A DNA stretch of 12,665 nt from a bacterium UBP7_UBA7824. GTDB lineage: Bacteria; UBP7; UBA6624. The notes beneath the pieces were generated by a model. It was not told the origin of the DNA and did not search any database. It saw only the letters and a program-made list of their open reading frames with translations. The stretch is from NCBI GenBank assembly GCA_002501535.1, contig DLTY01000005.1:26387-39051 (forward strand), written 5' to 3'. Shown here in pieces: positions 1-8,112 of the stretch (its first letter is position 1; every line of letters starts with the position of its first letter). A program made the position numbers and the translations under genes.

Positions 1-686
1 TAAATTTTGGAAATCCTGAAAATCCTGCTGTAATGTATTCTTTTTCAAAAGCAGTTGATGGCATAACGAAAGCGTGTCTCGAAATGGATACTCCCATTAC
101 TGGAGGCAATGTTTCTTTTTACAATGAAAGCCCTGACGGCGCTGTTCCTCCAACTCCAAGCATAGGTATGGTTGGGGTAGCAAAAGATGTTTCTAAAATT
201 CTGGGATCAGAAATACATACAGGCGATAAGATTTATGTTTTCGGGAATGAGAATTGGGGTTTAGAAGGTTCTGAGTTTTTAAGATATGTGATGGAATCTA
301 AACAAACAATGCTTCCGGAATTGAATTTTAAACATGCAAGATCAAGCATAAAGCAAGCAATTGATATAAGAAAAGAAGTTAAATGGATGGCTGATGTTTC
401 TGAGGGTGGTATTTTTGATTGCATCTTAAGAATGATCCCCAAAGGGCATGGCATTAATCTTTTCTGTCCTGAAGAAATACACTGGACAAGTTTTTTATTT
501 TCTGAAGAAGCACATAGATTTATTGTTTGCTGTGATAAAGAAATTCATTTAGAAAATGCGGTATTAATAGGTGAAATTTCCGAGGAAGAAATTTTTTCAA
601 TCAAGAAAGAAGATTTATTTTCTGTTGATTTTGAAATTTTAAAAAATGCCTTTGAAAACACAATTGAAGATATAGCGGAACTCTAA
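1..686 (+). CDS. purL: Phosphoribosylformylglycinamidine synthase subunit PurL, C-terminal part (5' end outside window)
   Basis: PurL is the ATP-dependent synthetase that converts FGAR to FGAM in cytoplasmic de novo purine synthesis, taking ammonia from the PurQ glutaminase. The reading frame is already open at base 3 (first residues NFGNPENPAV), so the N-terminal part lies upstream and the ATG at 33 is internal. A typical PurL signature follows: TPITGGNVSFYNES, then PPTPSIGMVGV. The rest is the last AIRS-type ATP-binding half, including the glycine-rich DVSEGG stretch. The protein stops soon after this domain with no glutaminase extension, so it is the small PurL type that works with separate PurS and PurQ. 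The TAA stop (684-686) overlaps the stop of the convergent minus-strand gene. Family assignment is secure; the missing part cannot be judged. Confidence 0.95.
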   Translation, partial: NFGNPENPAVMYSFSKAVDGITKACLEMDTPITGGNVSFYNESPDGAVPPTPSIGMVGVAKDVSKILGSEIHTGDKIYVFGNENWGLEGSEFLRYVMESKQTMLPELNFKHARSSIKQAIDIRKEVKWMADVSEGGIFDCILRMIPKGHGINLFCPEEIHWTSFLFSEEAHRFIVCCDKEIHLENAVLIGEISEEEIFSIKKEDLFSVDFEILKNAFENTIEDIAEL

Positions 687-1618
687 TAAACCTTTACAGG
701 AATCAACCAATCAGATTTATCGCATGATGTAAGTGTCCATAAATATCCAGAAAAAGAAAAATCTAAAAATTTGCCATTTTCACAATCTATATTAAAGTCT
801 TCTTCGATATTCTCTATTGTTAGTCTTTCTGGCGGGGCATCAAAACCAGTCCATCCACTCCATAATTCTGTTCCCTCTTCTGAAATTGCCCAGTATTTTC
901 CATTTTCAAATTGTTTATATTTTTTTACACTATCGGGCATTTGTTTTTGAGATTTTTCAACATATTCATTATTTTCAAATCTGTAGGAAAATACCACATC
1001 AAAAAAACACAAGTTTGCCCATCCGTATTCATACACATTGACACAATTAAAACCTTTTTCTCCACGTATCTTATAAAGTTCAACACCTGTGACCTCGGTA
1101 CCATTATCAGGTCGGTTATTGATTTTTATAACACTTTCATCTTCTGCAACAAATTCATTCATATTTAGCTCTATGTAGTGTGGTGACGGTATTTGATTCA
1201 GATCACCATACCTTGCTAACCCAACAAATTTATCAGGCGATTCCCAGTAGCCTGAAATAATAGGCATGAACCTAAAAATACTTTCATTGCCTGATATTTT
1301 TTTTTGAATTTTTTTGTTTTTTATATCAATTTTGTAAAAACCTTGTGGCCACGAAGACGTCCATAAATGATTTTGATAAACCTCTATATCTAAGGGTCTA
1401 ATCACAGTGCCTTTTGGCCTGAATGAAAAAATAGATTTTTTTGTTTTTTGATCAAACACCTTAATTAGTGATTCATTATTTTCTTCAGCATAGTAGATGG
1501 CATATTGTTGATTCATCTGATCAACAGAAACTAATTCCGGCCTACTGTTGTCTTTTTGGCTGACTAGCTTTATTGGCTGAAGTTCAATCTGCAATAATAA
1601 AAATATAATAAAAATCAT
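683..1618 (-). CDS. Unrecognised exported protein, last gene of the envelope operon
   Basis: I do not recognise this 311-residue protein. It starts with a short hydrophobic stretch (about residues 2-10, IFIIFLLLQ) and continues as a polar, beta-rich chain with many aromatic residues and repeated short strands, which could be a secreted beta-propeller or similar; that fold is a guess. The four cysteines (192, 204, 279, 299) could form two disulfides after export. The start ATG overlaps the lnt stop as ATGA (1615-1618), and a purine run, AAGAAGAAA, sits directly upstream. The signal peptide lacks a basic n-region when read from this ATG, although the in-frame codons just upstream would supply Lys-His-Lys-Lys-Lys. 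Being the fourth gene after the LptC/OstA-like gene, secA and lnt, it is probably periplasmic or a surface protein. There is no lipobox Cys near the N-terminus. Confidence 0.8.
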   Translation of the reverse strand: MIFIIFLLLQIELQPIKLVSQKDNSRPELVSVDQMNQQYAIYYAEENNESLIKVFDQKTKKSIFSFRPKGTVIRPLDIEVYQNHLWTSSWPQGFYKIDIKNKKIQKKISGNESIFRFMPIISGYWESPDKFVGLARYGDLNQIPSPHYIELNMNEFVAEDESVIKINNRPDNGTEVTGVELYKIRGEKGFNCVNVYEYGWANLCFFDVVFSYRFENNEYVEKSQKQMPDSVKKYKQFENGKYWAISEEGTELWSGWTGFDAPPERLTIENIEEDFNIDCENGKFLDFSFSGYLWTLTSCDKSDWLIPVKVY

Positions 1619-3042
1619 TTTCTTCTTATGTTTAGCAGGCAGATAATTATTGATGGGAATAATAGTAAAAAATCACCAAATTTATTGAAAACAGTGTTTC
1701 TTTTTTGAATTTTTATTTTTTGATTTTGAAATAAATCTTCGCCTAAAGGGCTTTCAAATAAAACTTTACCATTGATATCCACAATAGAAGATCCTCCACC
1801 TGTAATTATAGAAATCATGTTTCTTCCTGATTCAAGAGCTCTCATTTTAATTAATCGGCTAAATTGCTGTGTAGCATTTTGAGAAAACCAAGAAGTGTTA
1901 GATGCAACCACTAAAAAATCTGTCTTTTTTGATATTTGAGTTCTTGTTGCTTCAGGGAATAACGCTTCCCAACAAAGCAAAGGGCCTATATTGAGGTTAT
2001 TTACAACAATATCACCACCACCATCACCTGGCGAAACATCCCTGACTGGCCATCCGTAGTCCGGCATGATTTCAGTTACTAATTTTCTAAAAATTACAAA
2101 TTCACCCATTGGAACCAGAAATCTTTTTTCATAAGGTTTTTCAAGATACTGTTTGTTTGGATATGAAACCCCATACACATTATGAAAATTTTCAGAATCA
2201 TTAATAAATGCCCCATAAAGTATAGGCACATTAGATTTCTTTGATATATTCGCTACAACATCACTTGGATATTCTGAAACTATAGCTGACTCAGGCCATA
2301 GTATTACCTGTGGTTCGGTTTCGAAATTAGAACTTCCTTCTAGATAGAATTGTTTGATTTCGTTAAGTACATTTGCATCCCACCTTTCGATTGCAGCCTT
2401 ACCATTAGAAACTATTCTCACTGTTGCTTCTCCTTCAAAATCATCAATATTATTTTTTAGTGGAAAACCGTAAATAAAACAAAGAGAACATAAGCATATC
2501 GCCTTAGATGTTTTGTCTTTTTTGGTAATTGATGAATAAAGAGACACTGCAAAAAGCATCAGTATGAAAGACAGTCCATTTAAACCAACAACTGATGCAA
2601 AAGCCATATTGTCTGAATTCCATGTTAACCAGTTTCCCAAATTGGTCCATGACCATTTAAACATACCAAGGCCTCTTGAGTATTCGTATAGGTACCAAGC
2701 GAAAGGTATCAACCATAAAATGTTCTTCTGTCTTTTGACTCTTTTCCTCAAGGACGCAAAAAGATAAGCAAAAACTGCAAATTCTGATGCGAGAATTAAT
2801 GCAACCAGAATCCATGCAACAGGTGAAAGAGCTTTCATCCAGTAAACAGCAATAATGTTTTGGACAAAAATAACTAATGATCCATATTTAATTAAATCCA
2901 CAGTGTTGTATTCGGATAAAGCATAAACCATAAAAATTAAAGAGAGGACAGCAAGGGGCCACATGCTTTCGAAAAGAAAAGGTGCACTCCACAATACACC
3001 AAGCATCATTGACAGAAATGTTTTGTTTTTTAAAAGCTTCAT
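1615..3042 (-). CDS. lnt: Apolipoprotein N-acyltransferase Lnt
   Basis: Lnt adds the third acyl chain to the N-terminal cysteine of lipoproteins at the periplasmic face of the inner membrane, the last step of lipoprotein maturation after Lgt and LspA. The N-terminal ~195 residues are hydrophobic with several membrane helices. A nitrilase-type domain follows, and a final membrane helix lies near the C-terminus (FGDFLLLFPSIIICLL). The catalytic triad is visible: Glu251 in WPESAI, Lys306 in EKRFLVPMGE and Cys357 in LLCWEALFPE, counted from the ATG at 3042. I chose that start because it overlaps the secA stop as ATGA, the same arrangement as at the next junction. A start at 3066 would add eight residues and overlap secA by 28 bases. 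Length (475 aa) is near the family norm. It is co-transcribed with secA by position. Confidence 0.95.
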   Translation of the reverse strand: MKLLKNKTFLSMMLGVLWSAPFLFESMWPLAVLSLIFMVYALSEYNTVDLIKYGSLVIFVQNIIAVYWMKALSPVAWILVALILASEFAVFAYLFASLRKRVKRQKNILWLIPFAWYLYEYSRGLGMFKWSWTNLGNWLTWNSDNMAFASVVGLNGLSFILMLFAVSLYSSITKKDKTSKAICLCSLCFIYGFPLKNNIDDFEGEATVRIVSNGKAAIERWDANVLNEIKQFYLEGSSNFETEPQVILWPESAIVSEYPSDVVANISKKSNVPILYGAFINDSENFHNVYGVSYPNKQYLEKPYEKRFLVPMGEFVIFRKLVTEIMPDYGWPVRDVSPGDGGGDIVVNNLNIGPLLCWEALFPEATRTQISKKTDFLVVASNTSWFSQNATQQFSRLIKMRALESGRNMISIITGGGSSIVDINGKVLFESPLGEDLFQNQKIKIQKRNTVFNKFGDFLLLFPSIIICLLNIRRK

Positions 3043-5678
3043 TTTTTGATGCAGTGAGGCCAACATTTTTTATATTTTTTGCCACTGCCACAAGGACAAG
3101 GATCATTTCTTCCAACCTTTTTTAGATCATCTTTTTTGCCAAGAAAAGCATTCATTTTTGTTTTAGTTTCCTTGTGTTCATTGTTCTGGATTGGCATTGG
3201 TCTTTCTTTCTGTTTGACTTTTGCCATAAATACTGCCTGAACTACATCTCTTTGAATATTTTGGATGAGTATATTAAATAGATCAAAAGCTTCTTTTGCA
3301 TAGACGGTTAAGGGATCCACTCTTCCGTATCCACGCATCGATACTCCATCTCTTAAGTTTGACATATCTGTTAAATGATTCATCCACCTTTTGTCAACCG
3401 CTCTTAATGCTGCCCATTTTGAGAGTTGTTCCATGATTGATTCACTTAATTCCTCAATCCTTTTTCTCAAAGCTTCTTTTGCGGATTCTTCCAAGATTTT
3501 TTCCACCTCAGAGGATTTAATATTTTCTCTTTTAATTGTTTCTATTGCAGTGTCCGATAAAGGCATGATTACTGATAAATCTTGCTTCAGGCCATCAATG
3601 TTCCACTCCGATCTCTTTAGGGATGTAGATGCATGGGTTTCTATTGAGTTTTTTATCACGTCTGATATAAAACCATCAATTTGTTTTAAGAAGCTATCTA
3701 TATTTAAAACATTCTCCCTCTCCTCATATATAACCTTTCTTTGTTCATTTAGTACATCGTCATATTTCAATAATGACTTTCTAACTTCGTAATGGTGACC
3801 TTCAATTCTTTTTTGAACATTTTCAATCATTCGATCTAAAAGTGGATGAAATAATGCTTCGTTTTCTGGCCATTGGAACCGACTCATCATTTCTTCAACT
3901 CTATCAACAGCAAATCTACGCATGATGTCATCTTCTAGACTAAGTAGAAACTCGCTAGAGCCAGGATCTCCTTGTCTGCCAGAACGTCCAATGAGTTGGT
4001 TGTCAATCCTCCTTGCTTCATGCCTTTCTGTCCCTAAAACCTTCAGCCCTCCCAATTCGATAACTTTGGCTGCCTCTTCTGAACATATTTGTTTTGCTTT
4101 TTTTGTATGTTTGTCTTTTATCCCTTTGTCTAAATTTACATCATCAGCTTTATGCCCTTCAGCTTCAATGAAATCCTTTGCTAAAAATTCAGGATTGCCA
4201 CCTAAGAGTATGTCTGTTCCCCTTCCTGCCATATTGGTAGCTATTGTTACGGCGCCATACCTTCCTGCTTGTGCAATTATGTTTGCTTCTTTTTCATGAT
4301 GTTTAGCATTAAGAACGTTATGTAAAATTTGTTCTTTTTTTAGCATTTTTGATAACTTTTCACTATTTTCAATTGACACAGTTCCAACCAAGACAGGCTG
4401 ACCCAATGTGTTGGATTCCTTTATTTTTTTAATGGCAGCTTGATATTTTTCATGTTGAGACTTATAAACTTCATCTCTAAATTTCTTTCTTTTTAGATTT
4501 TGATTTGTTGGCACTGACATAACATCCATGTTGTAGATATCTATAAACTCTCTTTCTTCTGTTTTGGCAGTTCCGGTCATTCCCGAAAGCTTTTCATAAA
4601 GTCTGAAATAATTTTGAATTGTTATTGTTGCTACAGTTAATGTTTCAGCACGTATTGGAACTCTTTCTTTTGCCTCAATTGCCTGGTGAAGACCGTCACC
4701 ATATCTTCTACCAAACATTAATCTACCTGTGAATTCATCAACAATAATAATCTGCCCTTCTTTCACTATGTAGTCTCTTTCTTTTTGGTAGAGGAATTTT
4801 GCCTTTAATGCCTGAGAAACTTTTTGGTTAATTTGTGCATTTTCAAAATCAAATAAATTTTTGATATTTAAAGTATTTTGAATCTTGTCTACTCCCTGCT
4901 CGTTCAAAACCACTGAATGTGACTTTTCTTCAATTTCGACATCATTTTGGTTTATCTTTACAACTGCACGATATACAGATTCATATTCGCCAGTTGTTCC
5001 ACTTGGAGGTCCTGATATTATCAAAGGAGTTCTTGCTTCATCAATCAATATACTGTCAACCTCATCCACAATTGCAAAATAATGTCCTCTTTGGACTTTG
5101 TCGTTGTTGTTGTAAACCATATTGTCTTTTAGGTAATCAAAACCAAATGCAGAATTTGTTCCATAGGTTATATCATTTTCATATATTTGTTTTCTTTCTG
5201 CATTTGGTTTATCTTGTTGGAGCGATCCGTAACTTAAACCCATAAAGCTGTAAAGTGGACCCATCCATTCAGCATCTCTTTTAGCCAAATAATCATTAAC
5301 TGTTACAACATGTACACCTTTTCCTGATAATGCATTTAGATAAACTGGTAATGTTGCTGAAAGAGTTTTTCCTTCACCTGTGACCATTTCAGCAATTCTT
5401 CCCTGGTGTAATGCTGCTCCTCCCAGGATTTGAACATCATAATGCCTCATACCAAGCGTTCTGATTGATGCTTCCCTCATTGCAGCATATGCTTCAGGCA
5501 ATATTGAATCAATCTTCTCTCCATTGTTGATTCTTAATTTGAAATCAGGAGTTAATCTTTGAATCTCTTCATCAGAAAGTTTTTTCATTTTTTCTTCCAA
5601 AGAAGAAACCTTATTTAAGATTGGTTGAAGCTTTCTTACCTCAATTTTATTTTTACTAAAATATTCTAAAAAATTCAT
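3039..5678 (-). CDS. secA: Preprotein translocase ATPase SecA
   Basis: SecA is the ATP-driven motor that pushes unfolded preproteins through SecYEG at the inner membrane. At 879 aa it is of normal length. Landmarks in order: Walker A TGEGKT (100-105), Walker B and the SecA signature around DEVDSILIDEARTP (205-218), the TNMAGRGTDILLGG motif (481-494), IGRSGRQGDPGSSEF (563-577), the helical scaffold/wing region, and a C-terminal SEC-C zinc tail. In the QLRGRSGRQGD box of many homologues, Ile replaces the first Arg. The tail keeps CPCGSG and the third Cys (CxC-x8-C), but the next residue is Trp instead of the usual His or Cys, with His and Cys three and four residues on. The start ATG overlaps the upstream stop as TAATG. 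No Shine-Dalgarno is visible, so translational coupling is likely. Confidence 0.98.
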   Translation of the reverse strand: MNFLEYFSKNKIEVRKLQPILNKVSSLEEKMKKLSDEEIQRLTPDFKLRINNGEKIDSILPEAYAAMREASIRTLGMRHYDVQILGGAALHQGRIAEMVTGEGKTLSATLPVYLNALSGKGVHVVTVNDYLAKRDAEWMGPLYSFMGLSYGSLQQDKPNAERKQIYENDITYGTNSAFGFDYLKDNMVYNNNDKVQRGHYFAIVDEVDSILIDEARTPLIISGPPSGTTGEYESVYRAVVKINQNDVEIEEKSHSVVLNEQGVDKIQNTLNIKNLFDFENAQINQKVSQALKAKFLYQKERDYIVKEGQIIIVDEFTGRLMFGRRYGDGLHQAIEAKERVPIRAETLTVATITIQNYFRLYEKLSGMTGTAKTEEREFIDIYNMDVMSVPTNQNLKRKKFRDEVYKSQHEKYQAAIKKIKESNTLGQPVLVGTVSIENSEKLSKMLKKEQILHNVLNAKHHEKEANIIAQAGRYGAVTIATNMAGRGTDILLGGNPEFLAKDFIEAEGHKADDVNLDKGIKDKHTKKAKQICSEEAAKVIELGGLKVLGTERHEARRIDNQLIGRSGRQGDPGSSEFLLSLEDDIMRRFAVDRVEEMMSRFQWPENEALFHPLLDRMIENVQKRIEGHHYEVRKSLLKYDDVLNEQRKVIYEERENVLNIDSFLKQIDGFISDVIKNSIETHASTSLKRSEWNIDGLKQDLSVIMPLSDTAIETIKRENIKSSEVEKILEESAKEALRKRIEELSESIMEQLSKWAALRAVDKRWMNHLTDMSNLRDGVSMRGYGRVDPLTVYAKEAFDLFNILIQNIQRDVVQAVFMAKVKQKERPMPIQNNEHKETKTKMNAFLGKKDDLKKVGRNDPCPCGSGKKYKKCWPHCIKK

Positions 5679-8017
5679 TAGTCAATTGCTATATTGCCTT
5701 TAGCTTTTTCTATAGTTCCTTTTTCTGCAATTAAATCCCATACAAATCTATCACCCTTAAGGACATTCCCGTCTTTATATTGAACTGTAACACCATCATA
5801 AAAAATTATATTTTCTGCATTTGTTCTTACTTTTGCATAGTCGGCACGAACATTAACATCTTGATGCTTCATCACCACATTACCTTCAAATTTATAACCA
5901 CCATCTTCTTCAGCAGCTGCTTCAGATGATATTGTTGTCTTAGTGTTACTGTTGTATTCCCAGGAAATTGGCCCCAACGCTTCCCAAAAGTCATTTTTTT
6001 TAATCAATTTGCTGGCGAATAGTTTATCTTTTTCACCTTCAATCCTAGGGTAACCCTCTAATGTTGACATGTTTTCAACTTCTAACCATTGCCATTTTTC
6101 ACCATAAGCTCTTCTCTTTTCCAATTCATTCTTTATTGAAACATTACCAAGTATTGATATTTGACTGCTGTCTTCTTTCATATTTCCTATTTCACCTTTT
6201 ATTGTCCATTCTGGATGTTTAATTTCTGGTTTATTCATTTCCCAAAAATGATCATCCGAAAAGACTTTATCGGTAGTAATTATTATATTTTCCATAACCC
6301 CAAGCCATCCTTCTTTACTTGTCATTTCTAGTTCATTGATTAAGTATTCATTATCAGCATTAATTATGATTTTTTGCATTTCTCCAATCCAGGTTGGATT
6401 TTCCATTATGCAAGATTGAGAACAGTCTAGGCCAACAGGATCCCATTGAAAATTTATCTTATCCCCATTAAGTTTAAGATCATTAACAAAAATCTTTGTA
6501 TCCAATGGTGAAAATCCTGTTTTTTTAAGAGTGTTTAATTGAAGTGTTTTTGATTCAATTTCTAAATCTTTATTTAATGATATTCGAGCCTCAGTGATAT
6601 CAAATATATTTTTGTCAGTCTCTGTCGATAGGCTTAAAGCAATAATTTTGTTATCATCAATATATCCTTTTAACGGTCCTGATCTAATTAAGTTTAATTC
6701 TTTTTGATAATTAAGATTTTGAACCTCACCTTCGAATACCTCTTTGTACTTTAACTGACTGCTTCCCAGAAATTTTACCAGCTCTGGATTTACCCTTGCA
6801 GCTTGTGATAAAGTTTCAAAATCATTATTTTTATATTCTGCAAAACCATTGATTTTTAATTGTTCTAAACCAGGATCCCATTCTCCATTTTCTCCACCTA
6901 TGAATACCTCACCCTCAGACCATGAGAAACCGCCTTGAAGCAGGTATTTTTTAGGATCCTGGGTTACTTCCAACAGGCCATTAATGTTTAAAAGTGGCAA
7001 CTTACCAGTGTCAAAAAAATTTTTCTGCATTTGCATTGATGCTGGACCATTGAGTTTTAAGTATTCATTATTTTTATTAAAAAAACCAGATTCAGCTTTG
7101 AGAGTCTTATCGTCCTCTTCAAAGACGATGTTTTTTTCAAAATTAAAATAACCTGGATTCCAGTAATATTCAACACTGTCTGCCATTATCTTTCTCGGTT
7201 TGTCCGAGGTCTTTTCTTCTATTTTGACATTTTCTGAAAGGTAAGCTACATAGTCTTTGCTTTTTGCTTGCAGGATTTCTGCACTGACATCCCAATTTTT
7301 GATTTTTAATGTTGGCTTGCCAGGGGGAGAAAGTTGAGGTATACCTAGTGATTTGAAAACTGGCTCTCTATTTGCTGTTATTAATGCCTGAGGCCTTTGG
7401 TCTTCATCCCAATTTTTAGACTGAGCTGTAATTATTCCATTTTGAGTGTTGTAAACTGCAAGCCCACCCTCTACATGAGGGTCTTCAGGGCTTTTCAAAA
7501 GTTTAGCGTGCCATCGCCCTATTAAGAGGACATTGTCTTCGTTTGTTTCAAAAAGTACATCTTCACCAGTGATGTCAATATCTTCATTTTTTAAATTTAC
7601 AGAATCTGGAAAGAATAAAAGTTGGGATTTTTTCGTCCATAAAGCTCTCATTGTTTTTGCAGTAATGCCGTCGTTTGTTTTTGCTGAAAAGGGTCCTTCG
7701 AATTCAAGCGTTTCCATCAGGTCGTTATATTTTGCAGATTTTGAATCTACCTCTACATAAGGTTCATAATTTCTATAAAAAATTGCTTCAGTTATGTCTT
7801 TTATTAACCATAAATTTTCTTTTGTTTCCTCCAGGTTGTTTGTGATTATTTTTGCTACTTGTCTTTCTTGATCCCAGATTGTTATTTTCGATTCATAAAT
7901 TCTTCTAGGCTCTCCAGTTGATTCAAAAAGTGATTTTGTTTTTTGTTTACCTAGATTATTAATCCATGTAAATGAAGAAAACAATAGCAATGTGTAAATC
8001 AGGTATTTTTTAACCAT
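5678..8017 (-). CDS. Large LptC/OstA-like periplasmic protein, probable LPS-transport bridge
   Basis: This 779-residue protein starts with a signal-anchor-like segment (KK, then hydrophobic residues ~5-20). Residues ~40-175 resemble an LptC periplasmic domain: a LEFEGPF stretch, DGITAKT, a Trp/leu-rich strand, a FFPDSVNLKNEDIDITG stretch, then a glycine turn. Strands of OstA/LptA type recur in the middle (for example ~260-335, with IMADSVEYYWN and KAESGFF). The last ~75 residues look like an LptA/OstA N-terminal module (FEGNVVMKHQDVNVRADYA, then YDGVTVQYKDGNVLKGDR). LptC and LptA are normally separate proteins of roughly 190 residues that pass LPS from the inner membrane to LptD; no LptD-like beta-barrel is seen here. 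I infer a multi-module bridge. The only two cysteines, 532 and 536, could form a disulfide. As first gene of the operon ahead of secA and lnt, it fits an envelope role. The gene is certain; its precise role is not. Confidence 0.75.
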   Translation of the reverse strand: MVKKYLIYTLLLFSSFTWINNLGKQKTKSLFESTGEPRRIYESKITIWDQERQVAKIITNNLEETKENLWLIKDITEAIFYRNYEPYVEVDSKSAKYNDLMETLEFEGPFSAKTNDGITAKTMRALWTKKSQLLFFPDSVNLKNEDIDITGEDVLFETNEDNVLLIGRWHAKLLKSPEDPHVEGGLAVYNTQNGIITAQSKNWDEDQRPQALITANREPVFKSLGIPQLSPPGKPTLKIKNWDVSAEILQAKSKDYVAYLSENVKIEEKTSDKPRKIMADSVEYYWNPGYFNFEKNIVFEEDDKTLKAESGFFNKNNEYLKLNGPASMQMQKNFFDTGKLPLLNINGLLEVTQDPKKYLLQGGFSWSEGEVFIGGENGEWDPGLEQLKINGFAEYKNNDFETLSQAARVNPELVKFLGSSQLKYKEVFEGEVQNLNYQKELNLIRSGPLKGYIDDNKIIALSLSTETDKNIFDITEARISLNKDLEIESKTLQLNTLKKTGFSPLDTKIFVNDLKLNGDKINFQWDPVGLDCSQSCIMENPTWIGEMQKIIINADNEYLINELEMTSKEGWLGVMENIIITTDKVFSDDHFWEMNKPEIKHPEWTIKGEIGNMKEDSSQISILGNVSIKNELEKRRAYGEKWQWLEVENMSTLEGYPRIEGEKDKLFASKLIKKNDFWEALGPISWEYNSNTKTTISSEAAAEEDGGYKFEGNVVMKHQDVNVRADYAKVRTNAENIIFYDGVTVQYKDGNVLKGDRFVWDLIAEKGTIEKAKGNIAID

Positions 8018-8093
8018 AAAACAATTCTAGATTCACTTTCGGTTTTCAGGTTTTTTAAATGTTTTTACAAGCAATAAAAATAATTTTTGGGCT

Positions 8094-8108
8094 TTTATAA
8101 TTTATAAA
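8094..8108. promoter_or_regulatory. AT-rich palindrome with a -10-like box in the divergent intergenic region
   Basis: The 95 bases between the two divergent start codons (8018-8112) hold a 15-base palindrome, TTTATAATTTATAAA. On the plus strand it contains a perfect TATAAT (8096-8101). I could not find a -35 match at 16-18 bases, the nearest TTTACA (8064-8069) being 26 bases away. A start of transcription about 7 bases after this -10 would fall a few bases before the ATG at 8113. It could be a promoter, an operator or simply AT-rich sequence. For the minus-strand operon I saw no convincing promoter. Confidence 0.3.
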
Positions 8109-8112
8109 CAGA

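Noticed and set aside
2888..3115. A 75-codon minus-strand frame spanning the secA-lnt junction
   Set aside because: It overlaps both genes in another frame; secA's zinc tail and the lnt N-terminus account for these bases.
3391..4299. Open frames on the plus strand inside secA (3391-3792 and 3922-4299)
   Set aside because: They are antisense to conserved SecA motifs, low in complexity (Ser/Phe/Leu-rich) and match no family; they are shadows of the real gene.
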